A stretch of 64,000 bases of DNA, taken from Fratercula arctica. Taxonomy: Eukaryota > Chordata > Aves > Charadriiformes > Alcidae. Position 1 is the stretch's first letter. Each line of letters opens with the position of its first letter. The stretch spans positions 11,402,001 to 11,466,000 of the forward strand of contig CANTUZ010000005.1 of NCBI GenBank assembly GCA_947846985.1, read 5' to 3'. Shown here piece by piece: positions 1 through 13,000 of the stretch. The notes under the pieces were generated by a model, which had not been told where the DNA came from, did not search any database, and saw nothing but the letters and a program-made list of their open reading frames with translations. The position numbers were made by a program, and so were the translations under genes.

Positions 1-2463
1 CAAAACTATTAAGAATTATTTCATCTTTTCTGTTATCTGATGCTTGATGTATTTCAATAAGTATTATACACACCAGGAAATAAATGACCTGTGTCCTTTG
101 AGAAGAAAGTGTGAAGTTAACATATATCATTTCTGAATAAAGAAATGATCCTCTCCTTTTCCAGAGACCGACATGACAAAAGCAAGTGATTGTTTTCTGC
201 AGATGAAATCCCTGAAAGTGTACATTCTAGACCATACTCTGTAGTATGCTTTGAAGCAAAAATAAAAATGCTTGGGTTGCTGCTTCTTCTGCAAAGGTTT
301 CAATGACAGTAACAACAATGTATGCTAACACTTTTAAAGCCTGGGGAACTAAACGATAAGAAAGACTCCACTAACCATAGAATACTCTACGGTGCCTGGA
401 TGAAACAACTGAAGAAAACTGCTGCAGCTGATTGTACTGTCTGTAGGTCTTGCCATTCATTATTTAAGTTCAGTGGAAACTGTTCAGCCTTGAAGCAGAC
501 TGACTCATGCACTTTAACTTTCAATTTCCTGCAAATGATCCATTAGTTTTTGGCAAGTTTTATACTGCACAGTACTTCCATGAAAAGGGCAGTTCCCAAA
601 CTCTTCCGACTTCAACAGTGTTTTTTGTAACAGAATTTTAATGAAGATAGAATTTGTAGATATTCATGCTCTGACGAAACTGAATGTGATCCCCACCTGA
701 AGACATCCAACATAATTATCAAAGGTAAAAGAATGTTCTCTTCAAATGTACTCATTGGGACAAATCCTCCTGGGCTATACTATACATGCCTTATGAGGCA
801 GTGAGCATTTATAAGAGAACAAAAGCTGGGTTTAGATGTGCAGTGTTAATATTTATCTGACAAGGAAAGCAAAAAAATATCTGCATACTATCTACACTTC
901 TTCCAAAAGTGCACTACCTAATCCTATACTTCTCTGGGTTTACAATGGCTGAAGTGAGCCACTTGATAAATGCTAATTTCATCATTTGCAACTACAATTG
1001 TTTTTAAATTTACCATTCCCTTCAAATATTTTGTCACCAAGTGGTATCTGAAATATGTCAGTAACTCAAAATGGAAAATAACTGTGGTATCCCCAATGCC
1101 ACCATTTGGTAACTGTAGATAAATGTGGTCTGGTAAATGGTCACTAGTAAAATTATTTTTCTTCCATCCCCAGGATATAATTATTTAAAAATGAGAAAAG
1201 AGATGAAAGCATCAACATACATACATGTGAATATAGCTTTCAAAGTACTTGGTAGGACTCCAAATCCATATGTGCTCCAGTTCAGCTGATACAGTAGAAA
1301 AGTTTTCCCTCCTAAAATTAATTTTTTTTCATTTGTGCACCTCGCAGAGTGTGGGGCTGGAGTCTTGTGTTTATCCACATTCTAAGAATATTACAGTAAA
1401 CAGCTTTCCTCACCTCAGCATATCGAATCTCAATCTACACAAAGCAATAGCAAACAGCTTGAAGACTTTTCATGTTAATTCAGGTCCCCAGCCCTCTCTC
1501 CTGGGACTGTCAGTTGAGATTTGCAAGATACTCTACCCTTTGTAAGAACTGACCCAATCTCATCCAAATAATTTTACTTAAGTGATGCAACTGTCAAATG
1601 GTAGTAGATTTTTGGCCACTATGGGAAAGTTTAGATGCAATAAACTAGGCAAGATGGACTAGTAGCAAAAAAGTTTTATAAAACAGAAGGAAGCTCCAGA
1701 ACATTTTGAAGGGCTTGCTTTTAAGAGTTTTAAAATACATTGTGTTAGACTAACGGGATTAAAACATTGTGGGAATTTAAGTAGCTATTTAGGCACCTAC
1801 ATCTGGTATGTACTTGGGTGTCCAAAAGACACCTACCAGCTCTACAGGTGCCTGCATCTCAGCTGGTAAAGTCCGCCACATATCTATTCCCTAGTGCTGG
1901 ACATAAACACAGACATAAACCTGACTCAAAAAACAGGCGCTTATTTCCCAGCCTCCTTTCCCAAGCCAGACTTTGCACAAGTACTTCCACTGTAAATAAG
2001 ATAAGCAAAGATCGCAAACCAAAGTTATAATAATTATTACCTACCGCAGAGGGTTACCTTACTTTCTGCACAAGCAATGTGGCATTCGATGTTTCATAAC
2101 AACACAAAGTTTTCCATATTTTCTTGGTATGTAAGTTACTATTCTCCACTTCTGAAAGAACTCTCTCCTACCTTCATGAAACCACTAGCAAGTATTCCTA
2201 AAGACTGGTTAAATGCTCAAACAATTAGCATAAACCTAACCCCTTTCTTTCTTTTTTTTAATGCACTCTAATATCCCCATTTCTAAAATGTGTAATTTCT
2301 TGTAGCTATGCTTAAGGTTCAGTCTGACAGATCAGCTTCACTCTTTCCACTACATTTTCAAGCCTTAACATAGTATGTGCCTGATTTAGTTCTTAAACTC
2401 TGCCCACTCTGACTTGATCCATGTATCCACCACTTTGAGCACATGAATGGTTTCTTGACTTGT

Positions 2464-2489
2464 CTACTTGACTTGTCTACTTGCATGTT
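2464..2489. repeat. 13-bp tandem duplication
   Basis: The unit ttgacttgtctac occurs twice in direct tandem, followed by ttgc. It is a small replication-slippage repeat. Confidence 0.6.
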
Positions 2490-5400
2490 TATTGTTAAGC
2501 GAGGAATTAAGGGGTTTGTCAGGCTGATTCCAAGTGCTTAGCATGTAAACAGCATGAATTTTTACTCAATTGAGTAAGAAAACCTTTCCCAAAGTTTCAT
2601 CTCTCTGTCCATGCTAACTGTCTACATCCGTCTCTACTTTCCTGACAAAAGAATAAAATTTACAGACATTCTTATCTCTCTGGGATTTATTACTGAAACT
2701 GGAGACCGATGGTTTGAACTGAGGAATCAAATGAAGCAGAGCTCGTATACTAGTCATCTAGGGGTTAAGCTAATTTGTTAGTGCCCTTGCTGCTTCTTGC
2801 CGTCAGCCACTATGCATCCACTCTTTAAATTCTGAAAAGAACGCTGACCTTTAATCTGTGGTATTAGTTCCTTTGACAAAATGGAAGATTATGTCTTTTT
2901 CCCCACAAGCCTTCATGCGAAGCTTAGCCAGCTTCCATCTGGTCTGGCTAATTAAATGTAAGTTAACATTAAGTTAAGAGCCAGCTCCAGCCCACAGACC
3001 TTCTATTCTGCAACTGCACATTTATTAACTGGCCAAACTATTTGAGTATTTAATTCCAATTTTTGATTACTTCTATTTTCCTCACTCATGAAAACAGCGA
3101 AATGTTTTTGAAGACATATTTGCATAATTTCATCTCAGAAACACAAAACATTAAGACATGGTAATAAGATTCTGAGCAGACATAAAATTGTCAGGTTTTT
3201 TAATTCTGTATTTGACATGTTAATAAAGTACCGTCATAACAGTGTGAAGGATCTGCCTATTATGCACCAGATCTGGAATCACTCGAGCTGTACACTTTTA
3301 AGCTGGCTGTGACCCACAATCTGGCCCTATATGTACTAAAACTAGAGCCAGTTGTTGTATTCCTTATTCAGTCAAAACTTTCTTTGACCTTAATGGGCAT
3401 TCTGTCTGAATGAAGAACAAAGAGATCAGATCTAGTAAGGGGAGTTACTAATTGTAATCATGCCCACAGTTAACTTTCGATAAAATTCATTTGGAAAACT
3501 GAAAATACAGAGGCTCTACTAAGTCAAAATGGTGCTCTGCACTATTTTATTTTTAATATTAACTCTATGTAGGTCTTGTACCTAATCTGTTTTGCTGTAC
3601 TTAACGTTACATGTTAGAGAGGAAAACTATAAGCTTTAAGACTTTTAAAATAAACAATGCGGCAAAGTTAGACTTATGAATTTGTTTTAACACCTGATAC
3701 TACTTTGAGAAATATTGTTATTAAGCACAATAGCTTAAACCTCTTAACCAAATCCTTCTCCTTTGGGATAGAGGCAAAGATCACATTAACAAAAGCTATT
3801 TCTTCATATATCTATCTAACATAATGCCTGCTGCAACAGTATGTAAAGCAAATTTAAAAAATGCAAAACCCAGAGAATTGTTCACACAAACAAAAAAACT
3901 GAACACCAAATGAACTGTGAGCTGTTCTTGAAAAAAACCAATCCACTACCAAAAAAAACTGTTAAAAGTTTAGTTTCATAAAAAATCTAAACTGTATCAA
4001 GACATGCAACAGAGAGTTAAAAAAAACAACACAAACTGTGAATGGCACAAAGCACTATGTAATAAAGCAAGACCAAACACTGAAATTAGGAGACTACTGC
4101 TTGTTTCTACTTCTTACCCTGCAAAAGATCATGTGAGTCAATCAACCCAATACACCTTTTTCTGCCTTAATTGCCCCAAGCAGATGGTACGGATAGAACA
4201 AACATTTCTCCCTTTCTATCCTCGCTCAAAATTTCTCAGGTGTTTAGAAATGCTCAGATGAAGATGTTCTGTGTAAGGGCAGACTATTACCAGCTATTAT
4301 TACGTTAGAAATAGAAATGGAAAAACAATTCACTTCCAAGAATCTCTGAAAACAAAAATGTAGTCATGCAAGACCAAGAACAGATACAAAGCATTTTTTA
4401 TGAAGTTTGGTTATGAGATTTTCTTGTCAACTTATTCTGTTCTCTCCCCTATCCATTAAATTTTAATGACCTGCTTGATAAAAACCTTTCTCATGAACCT
4501 TTGAATCTCTGTTTTATCCTCTGCCTAGTTTACTTTACATTTCTGCTCTTACTGTACACACTAGATCTGTTTTCTCTGTAGTTTACCCTGGGAATGCTGT
4601 TCTGCACATAGTGTTGTTACCTTTTACTCAGACAAAAGCAACTTAGCTCAGAACATCTGATAAAATCCACTGGGGTAACTCCTTCAAAAATGAAATACGA
4701 GAAGGAAAATACAATCTAAATTTACTAGTCCTACTCTAAGACTAGACAAAGTCTTCTTACAAATACCCATTAAGATTCAGTTCATATTAAAAATACCAGA
4801 ACTGCAATACAGCGAAATGCTGAGCTCCATTCTAACACGCTTCTGTCTGATTCCTCTGAACTACTTCCTGGCACTTCTCTCACGCCAGCTTTTGTCGTGA
4901 ACTGGAGCCACCTTGTGCCCTACACAGCACCTGCACCCTGCTGTCCGTTTGGGATAATGTTTGTTTACAAAGAATACTGGCGTTCTGGGCATGAGACAAC
5001 AACTCCTAAAAAATATTTATCCGGATTCTATATAAATTGTTTCATTTGTGAGTAACTGCTTCAAGTCAGTTAAATAAGAACAAAATAATAAAGACGCAAA
5101 TCAACTGGATGCTGATTATTTTTTTGCAACCCAACCCACCACTGCAATCAGTTTTTAGCAAGTATGCAAAACAGTAAGTCACTTTGAAAACTCTTGATAT
5201 AATGAGGAACACCATCACTATTTTCCAGTTTATTAGCTGTTCTTACCTATAATTGAGAATTATAACAAAGCAGTGACAAGAATCCAAGACCATGAGCTAC
5301 TTTGCTGCATGTTTTATTCTGCAGTAAAAAGTAAAGTCTCTTCCTCTACAGTAACGAATTAGAGTGCACAGCACATGGCCCTAAAATATTCACAAGTGCT

Positions 5401-8400
5401 ACAGTTCAGATTTGGCCTTTAGCCATAAAATTCAAATTCAGCTTTGAAACATCCCCAAAACTCAGAGTTGAATATTTTTCATCTCATTATAAAATAGGGA
5501 TCACATGCATCAAATAGATCTGGACATATTTCGAGAGGCTACTGGGGCAAATTTTGATTCAGGGCCAAAGCTACCATATTCTAACAGGACCAGTATCAAA
5601 TGTGTTGAGGGTATGAGGATACTGAGCCAATACATATTTCCTTTCCTTCTCAAATCAATGGTGAGTTTCTTTATTCCAAGGGAGCAGGACAGATGTGATC
5701 ATATCTTCCAGTAAAATTAATACACATCATTTACACACATGAGACCTGACATTTCTTCCCAAGCCTGAAAGAATAGGCCACAAAAAAAAAAAAAACAAAA
5801 ACCAAAACCCCCTGAACTACATAGTTACAACAACTATTCTGGCTTTTTACCGTTCTTCTTCTTCATGCACTCTGACAACAAGTTAGGCATATCATCTTTT
5901 GAATCCAGTACTGCAATACATTATACTGCATTTACTCTGAGCACTCTGACATTATCATTATCTTCTTTTGTGCCCGACAGCAACTGCAGCTCCTATAATG
6001 CCATTATTGTAATTAAGAACAATCGGAACCATTGACAGCATTGCCTCGTTTGCTCTAGAATCCCCTGTGCATTAGTGTTCTGCTAAACCAATATTTCACT
6101 ATTAATAGTTTGCTGCTTTACAACCGCCTACAGTTAAAAGAAATTATTAGGCCTCAGCCTAACTTGATGGCTGAAGAAGAAACTTGTTAAGAAAAAAAAA
6201 TAAATGAAAGGCTGTATGCTGGCAAACTGTTACGCTTTTCTTTACACACATTGAAAAGGGATTCACACCCTGCCAACCTATTCAGGCCGTTACCCAGGTG
6301 AGGAAGCTTATTTTGGCTTGCTTCAAAAGGACCACCTGTACAGATACAAAAGAAAACATCTCTCTCTTCTCCCACTAAATGTACCCAAAGTACTTCTCTG
6401 TCTAAACTCTCCCTTTCATTAATCCAGCTCACAGTTGGATAAGTAGGGCACAGCAATTTAGACATTCTTTTCTGGGAAATTCTGACCTTAACACCCACCC
6501 TTGCTGCACACGTGCTCTCTAGGCTGCCTGTACCTCTGTCCATCTGTTTGCAAAGTATAATGCCTGCTTGTCTGCCGAGCCAGGAAGGTGGTCCACCATA
6601 ACCCTATGATTGCTTACCATCCAAGTCTTTGTGTAATTCCAGGGAAACAATCAGTCATGAGCTAAAGAAGTGCAGACACAATTGGCTGGACAGGACTGAC
6701 ACAATAAGGTGTACCTCTTAGAGGCTAGGGCCAGAAAGCCCATGGCCAGTCAATGAGAAGCAACTGACATTTTCCTTCTGCAGTAAATGAGAAGCTGGAG
6801 TATTAAGTCCAAACAAAAGAAATCAGCAGTCATTACATGCACACTATCTGAAAAAGGGCTATGTTGAAGTCTACCTATTGAACATTACAAGTAACATGGA
6901 GCTTTATATATTTTTAATAGACATGAACACAGGAAAGCACTATAGGGAAATGACCAAAGAAACATGGATAGTGGAAAAAGCTGGCATCTCCAAAGGAAAA
7001 GACAGAAAAACATGTACAAAAAAAATTATTTCATTACTCCCTTTCTCCATCCTGTTTCTAGCATAGTTAACTTCACCTGAATTGTTTGCTTGTGCACTGC
7101 TGCAGCTACCAAAGCCAAGAGGCCACCTCTAATTAGAGCACTTGAAAGTTGTCTTACTGCATGCAAAGGCAGGCAAAAGAGATATAAGCACTACATGAGA
7201 CTTCAGTACAAGCACTAAAGATGTGGTGATGGATTTTTCTTCTTGTGAACACACATTCCATTAAAAAATTATGAACCCTATACTAAAGAAACATTCAAGA
7301 AATTATAATGTTTGGACTACATCTAGGATTTTTTATGTTTTTGCAGTATGAGATTGTATTTTCATGTCTGGGACATCTCTACCATTTTGGAGAACAGCTT
7401 CTCCTCACTCTACCACGCCCTTCAGTCTCTGCTCAGAGCTTTTGAAGGGAGGTAGTGGTCACTGACAATTGTTGTGCCCCCTTCCTACCACCCTGACTAA
7501 AGTCCCTTTTTCCAAGTGGATTTTCATAGGTTTCACTGTGAATAAAGGTTAGTATCACCCACCGCTGGGGGTCAGTGCCATAGACTGCTCTAACACTCCA
7601 CAGGAAGGGAAAAGAGCAGAATCGGCTCTATGCTAAGCAGAAAACAGAGTAGTCAGAAGGACTTAACCACGACTACAACTACCAAGAATGACTCACAGAA
7701 ATATATATTCCAGGTGTTTTCTTTTGCAAGAATAATCATCTAAGAAAAACAAGATGATTGTCAACCATGGTACACTATATGGTGCTTAAGACAAATATCA
7801 GTAAAAAGTCATGAAGAGAAATTAAAAGACTAAAAGCAAAGCAGTATTGGTAACTCATGACCAATGTGCTCTCTTTAATTATGTACTAAATCCACATATA
7901 TGATAAGAACATTTTATGCAATTATTTCACAGGGACTACCAGAAAACCAAAAGGAAAGCAGAACATTTGGGAGACTGTAGAGCCTTGTTACTTAACCCTG
8001 CAATTCTTCAATATTTTGAGTAAGGTCATCACTTGGTTGAACAGTGGCACAGTCTAGAGCCAGGTGCAGGATTAGAGTGAACAGATGGTGACTAATCTTC
8101 CTAATACAGCTCTGCCAATACAACTCACTCTTGACCAGCCACATCCCTGTTTTTCTTTTTTCTGGCCCTCGGTTTTCTCTGGCATGAGCACAGGTTGTCA
8201 AAGGGGTAGTTGCACGGTAGGCTATTCACATAAGGCTGCTGATCTGATTTTGCTTTTGGTCCAAGACATCTTTTGTTTGTATTTCAGTCTGGCCACCAAA
8301 GTGAATTAACTCACTGGCGCTTTCAACACACACATACACACCCAATCACAAGAGAGACAAGGGTAAGGGTATTAAAACCAAGTAATGTTGTTCTATTAAT

Positions 8401-9484
8401 AAGTATTAGCACACCAGACAGAAAATGTATGATGATACGTATAAAAAGCAACACTCTGAGTGCCTTGCTACTCAGTGCTCTGAGTACAGCTACACACTCA
8501 AAGCAGCACAGGAACTACTACGAGCTGTAAAAGACACAAGGAATACACAGAGAGCAAGCTAAGCCTTCAGCCCCACCCTGGCCCTGCATTTGGAAGAGCT
8601 GCAAGAGAAAACGTGAAGCACTGCAAAATATCCCGCCTTCCAGCTCATCATCTCTTATGCAGAATGGCATCACACTGCTCCCAGCACAGCACTGACTGCA
8701 CCTAGTGCAGTGTTAACTGCCCTTTCAAGGGTCATCTCTTTTTGGTTTTGGCTGCAGTTAAGCTAAGAAAATAGCCTATCATTAGAGATACAAGTCAACA
8801 GCACCATATATTTTAATAGGAACTGGTGTGGGGAGGAAAAGGAAGAGGACAGAAGCAGCAGATGGGAAAGCAACAATATTTTAGGTACACCTCAACCACT
8901 GCTTTTCTAAAGTTTCACTTCGCAAAGAACTGTATCCCTACAACTGTTGATTTCACCTTCAGTGACAAGAGCATTTTGCTGAAAAAGGCTGCAGAACTCT
9001 GTGTATTAAGTTAATAGGAAGCATTTGATCTCAGATACAGTGAAGTAACAAAAGAACTGGACTGTCCTTATCTTAATCTCAGCGAGAAAGGCAGACAGCC
9101 GAGTATTAAACTATTCGGTCTGCAGCAAGGGCATGGTTTACTGGTTGCAGAAGGCATTAAAGAGAGAAAAGAAAAAGTAGGATATATCCCAGAGATTCTG
9201 TACGAGGGAGATTCACAAAAGCACAGATCTGCACTTGCAGGAAGCTGCCTTTAAGCTGACGGCTTTCAGAAGATGTGGAACCCCACAAGCAGTAATCAAA
9301 CTCAGCAAGAACTCTTCTCTTTGTCAGTCCTGGTCTTTTGGTCTTCTCTTCCCCTCAGGGCAGATTCCTTAAACGCTAAGGGAAACGTTGGAGTTCTAAA
9401 ACCACAGATTCCCTTGACAGCACGATCACTTTAGTGAGGATGAAAATGACAACTTCCCATTTACTCTCTTCTACAGCTTTACTT

Positions 9485-9565
9485 GGTTATATCCACCTTC
9501 AACATGAAGATGGTTATATCCACCTTCATGTTGAAGACGGTTATATCCACCTTCACATTGAAAAC
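9485..9565. repeat. 27-bp tandem repeat, three copies
   Basis: Three adjacent 27-bp units at 9485-9511, 9512-9538 and 9539-9565 each begin ggttatatccaccttca. In the first two units an inverted pair CTTCA-N3-TGAAG gives a potential small hairpin; the third has it with one change. Because the unit is a multiple of three it also reads as a 9-residue repeat (GYIHLQHED-like) on the plus strand, but the open frame around it is only 71 codons and is not supported as a gene. Confidence 0.85.
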
Positions 9566-9966
9566 TGGGTGCATGTTTTTATGAGTCTGATATTAAAGAC
9601 AGCATATTTCAAATCTGGAGATGTAAAGAAAAAATTAACATTGAAATAAAGGTACATCAGTCTAACCTGGTCTCTAGCTGTTTTTTTCTTCTTCCCATGG
9701 CTCTGTCCTGTAATTTGCAAGCACTGGAGGCTCTTCAACCACTTGTTTAATGCTGATTTTACTTCACCTCTTTAATCTTTTTTACCTTTCATCTAGATAA
9801 TTGCTATGCATCTAGCCAACCACAGCAGATACTGAAAAGAACTGACAGAGTATGCTGTCACGATGCCTTCATCACACCTGGCCAGTCAGAGGTAAGAGGC
9901 TGGTAGACCAGACCAGTCCACCCTTCCCTCAGTTGAAATACTGAGCCATCAGACACCTGAATTTTT

Positions 9967-10012
9967 AGATGATCTCCAGAGGTCCCTTCCAAATGTAACT
10001 ATTGAAGAATTC
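9967..10012 (+). mobile_element. Degenerate CR1 LINE 3' tail
   Basis: The string agatgatctccagaggtccc followed by ttccaa closely resembles the conserved CR1 3' region. A decayed end (attgaagaattctg) follows. No clear CR1 sequence could be aligned by eye upstream of it, so the fragment may be longer than shown. Confidence 0.55.
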
Positions 10013-13000
10013 TGAAACGCAAGCTTGTCAGTCTCTGTGACAGCACAGTCCAGCTGGCAGCTTGTGACCACCACCCCTTCCCCACAGATGGGGAACAGCT
10101 GTTGTAGCAACAAGCACCGCCAAACCACCAAGCACCCTCATCCATGTCTGCTCACAACACCCTAACGAGCTCAGCAGTGACTGCTTCAACCCAGGCAGTG
10201 CAAGGAGAGGGGGAGAGCAGCTGCTGCTAAAGAGAAAAGAGGAGAGGAAGGGATGGACACAGCCTTACAGAAGACATCTTTCCTCTCCCTGCCCACCAGC
10301 CCTGTCCCTCCTCCCAGCCCAGCAGCACCTCATAGAGCAGCTGCTTTCTGCAGGCAGACCCCTTGCTCGGCTCCTCTTCACCACCCTCCTTCCTTTAACC
10401 GTTCCATGCGTATTTACTTTTATCCTGTATGAAAATTACAGGCTCAGATGACGACGAAACTGCTCAATTGGGAAAAACACAGGAAATAAAAGGCATACTT
10501 CTATAACAGCTGACTTGCCCACATAATCTAAGGCTGCTTTTGGAAGTCAAATGCAAAGACAGAGTTCAGTGGCTCTATGCCCAAATGCAGGTAGTCAGAG
10601 AACAACAGAATTAATGGCCACGCTGGGTCAGAACAGCAGAGCGAAGTCCAGGGTCCCGGTCCCTGGCAGAAATGTATTCCTAACAATACAAACAGGGAAA
10701 GGCAAGCCAACAGAATTTCTTTCCTTGGTATAAGCTTCCTAGTAGCCACAGACTTCATAATTTCTGAATCTGAAATGTCTATGATGGCCTACATGATTTG
10801 CATGTGGGCCACTGCAGATTTTTTTTTTTTTCATGTAGAATCCACCCAGGCCCATTTTTGGCCCTCTCTCCCTTTTAAAAAATATTTCTGGCATCCAAAA
10901 TATCCTATAGCAGTAAGTTTCAGAACTTAATCATGCAGAGTAAAAAAAAATAAAAAAAATATTCTGTGTCACTTCAGTTAGTTTAAAAGCAACTGGATGG
11001 ACTTAACAATTGCGGGTACTCTTCTGGGAACAGGCAGGAGAGCCCAGCTCTGTGTCCTCTCCATATGTATCCCCTACTGCATGCATGAGTCCTCCTGCCT
11101 CCAGCGAGTCACCACCACAGGCTCCTCTGCCTCCTCTCTGGCAGAGAAGAGGTTGGCAGTGCTGTGTTTTGTGCTTATCTCAACCCTGTCAGCACATTTT
11201 ACATATCCTATGTTTTACAAATCTGTATGATCTAACCCCTTCATAGATGTTTATGCATGCTAGGAGACATTCACATAAAGCAGGCACTGATACACCTAGC
11301 TCTAGGATGCTAGGATACCTCTGCATATAGGCCCAATAACCTGTCTGGCAAAAATGTAGGCATTTGGGACTCACATGTTCCTACACATTTGATAGCTGTA
11401 GATGGAACACATGGACCAAGCATAATTGAACTGGGCCCTACAAGATTAATTGGTTAAAACAATGACTTTTTTAGAATAAATTTGGGATTATCTGTGACTT
11501 CTGAGATTCAGAAATGCATTCACAGGTAATATTTTCATATCTTTCTCTGAACCAACCAGAGCCAAAGTCTACTAAAACCCAAACAAACAAACAAAAAAAA
11601 AAACCCACAAAAAAAATTCTCTTGTAATCAAAACCAAAGAGAAACTGCATTAGATTAAATTCCCAATAAGATCACGAGTCCTAGAAAATACTGAAATGCC
11701 AGAAATAATGTTAAAATGCATTTTACAGGAGGAAAAAAGCCAGAAAAATATGCAAGATATACAGATAAAGAGCTCTAGGTTGCAAATTATTGCATGCAGG
11801 GGCTCTTCCCACGGTTTGTGAAAGTATAGTAGCTAACCTAATAGGATTTGGCCCTCAATTTCACCACATATAAACAACAATAGATGCATAACAATGTCTT
11901 ACAGATAACAGCTAACAGTGCTGATTAGTTTCTGTTTATTGCAAAGAGCAGCACTTGAGGAAAGAGGAGGCAGAGGCAGGAAGGTAAGAGAGAGCCAGAC
12001 CCAAAAGCTGTCAAAGGCTACTACTGCAGGTACTCTTTCACTTGCACAAACCCAGTGCAGCACAGCTTGACAGATGACAAGCAGCTTCAAGCATGTCAGA
12101 GCTGTCATTTACATATATGCTAGAGAGTTGCATCTGGAGGGCTATTGCCATCACAGCATAAGCAACAGTTGGGTGTTCTGTCTACGCTGACAGAAGCGTT
12201 TCAGAGGCAATTCTCTTTCTTTCTACCGAGCAATCCCTTCAACGGTCAGAGCACAGAGACCTCCCCAGAAATCCCCTGACAATTTGGATTCAAAGGATGG
12301 AAACAAAAACCCAATGCTCTCCTCTTGAGTAGTTTCTCTGCCTTTCATACACTGCAGATGTGCTCAGAAGGCTCACAGCAATCAAATGACAATAAAGCAA
12401 GCAGGTGAATCTTCCCCCTATTTTTCTTCTCACTTTACATGTTACTTCCACTTAAGAGAAGTATTTTATCTACTTAACAGAACTTGCTCCAAGGCAGTAA
12501 TTATTTCAGTGGTGGTACTAATCGGTTTTGTCCAGCATCAGCTATGCAGCTGTCTATGATGCACCTGCGGCAGAGGACCAGCAGGGACATGGGAATATGT
12601 AACACAGTATGTAGGGAAAAGATTACAAGCACATTTCAGTTGCTATGCACTAAGGTTGTAAGTGCATTATGTGAGACACCAAAAAGAAGCTGTTTGGCTA
12701 CTCCGACAGCACAAGAAGGCCTAGGGTTGATGTACTGATATGCTGCAGTAAAAGACAAAAAATCAAAAGTACTGATACAAAAGTGATGATAAAGCCTTTG
12801 CCATTTCCTTTTAACAGAAAATGCTGTATGACATCTTCAGAGTACCAGTATGAAATTAGCATTCAGTGACCCATTTTCACAATTTGCACTATGTATTAGC
12901 AAATACAATGCTAGGACATATATCAGTTCTTCTTTCGGCTCTGTCTGCATTTTAAATACAGCATCAGGTGAGAACAGTAGAAAAGAAAAAGCCTGCAAAT

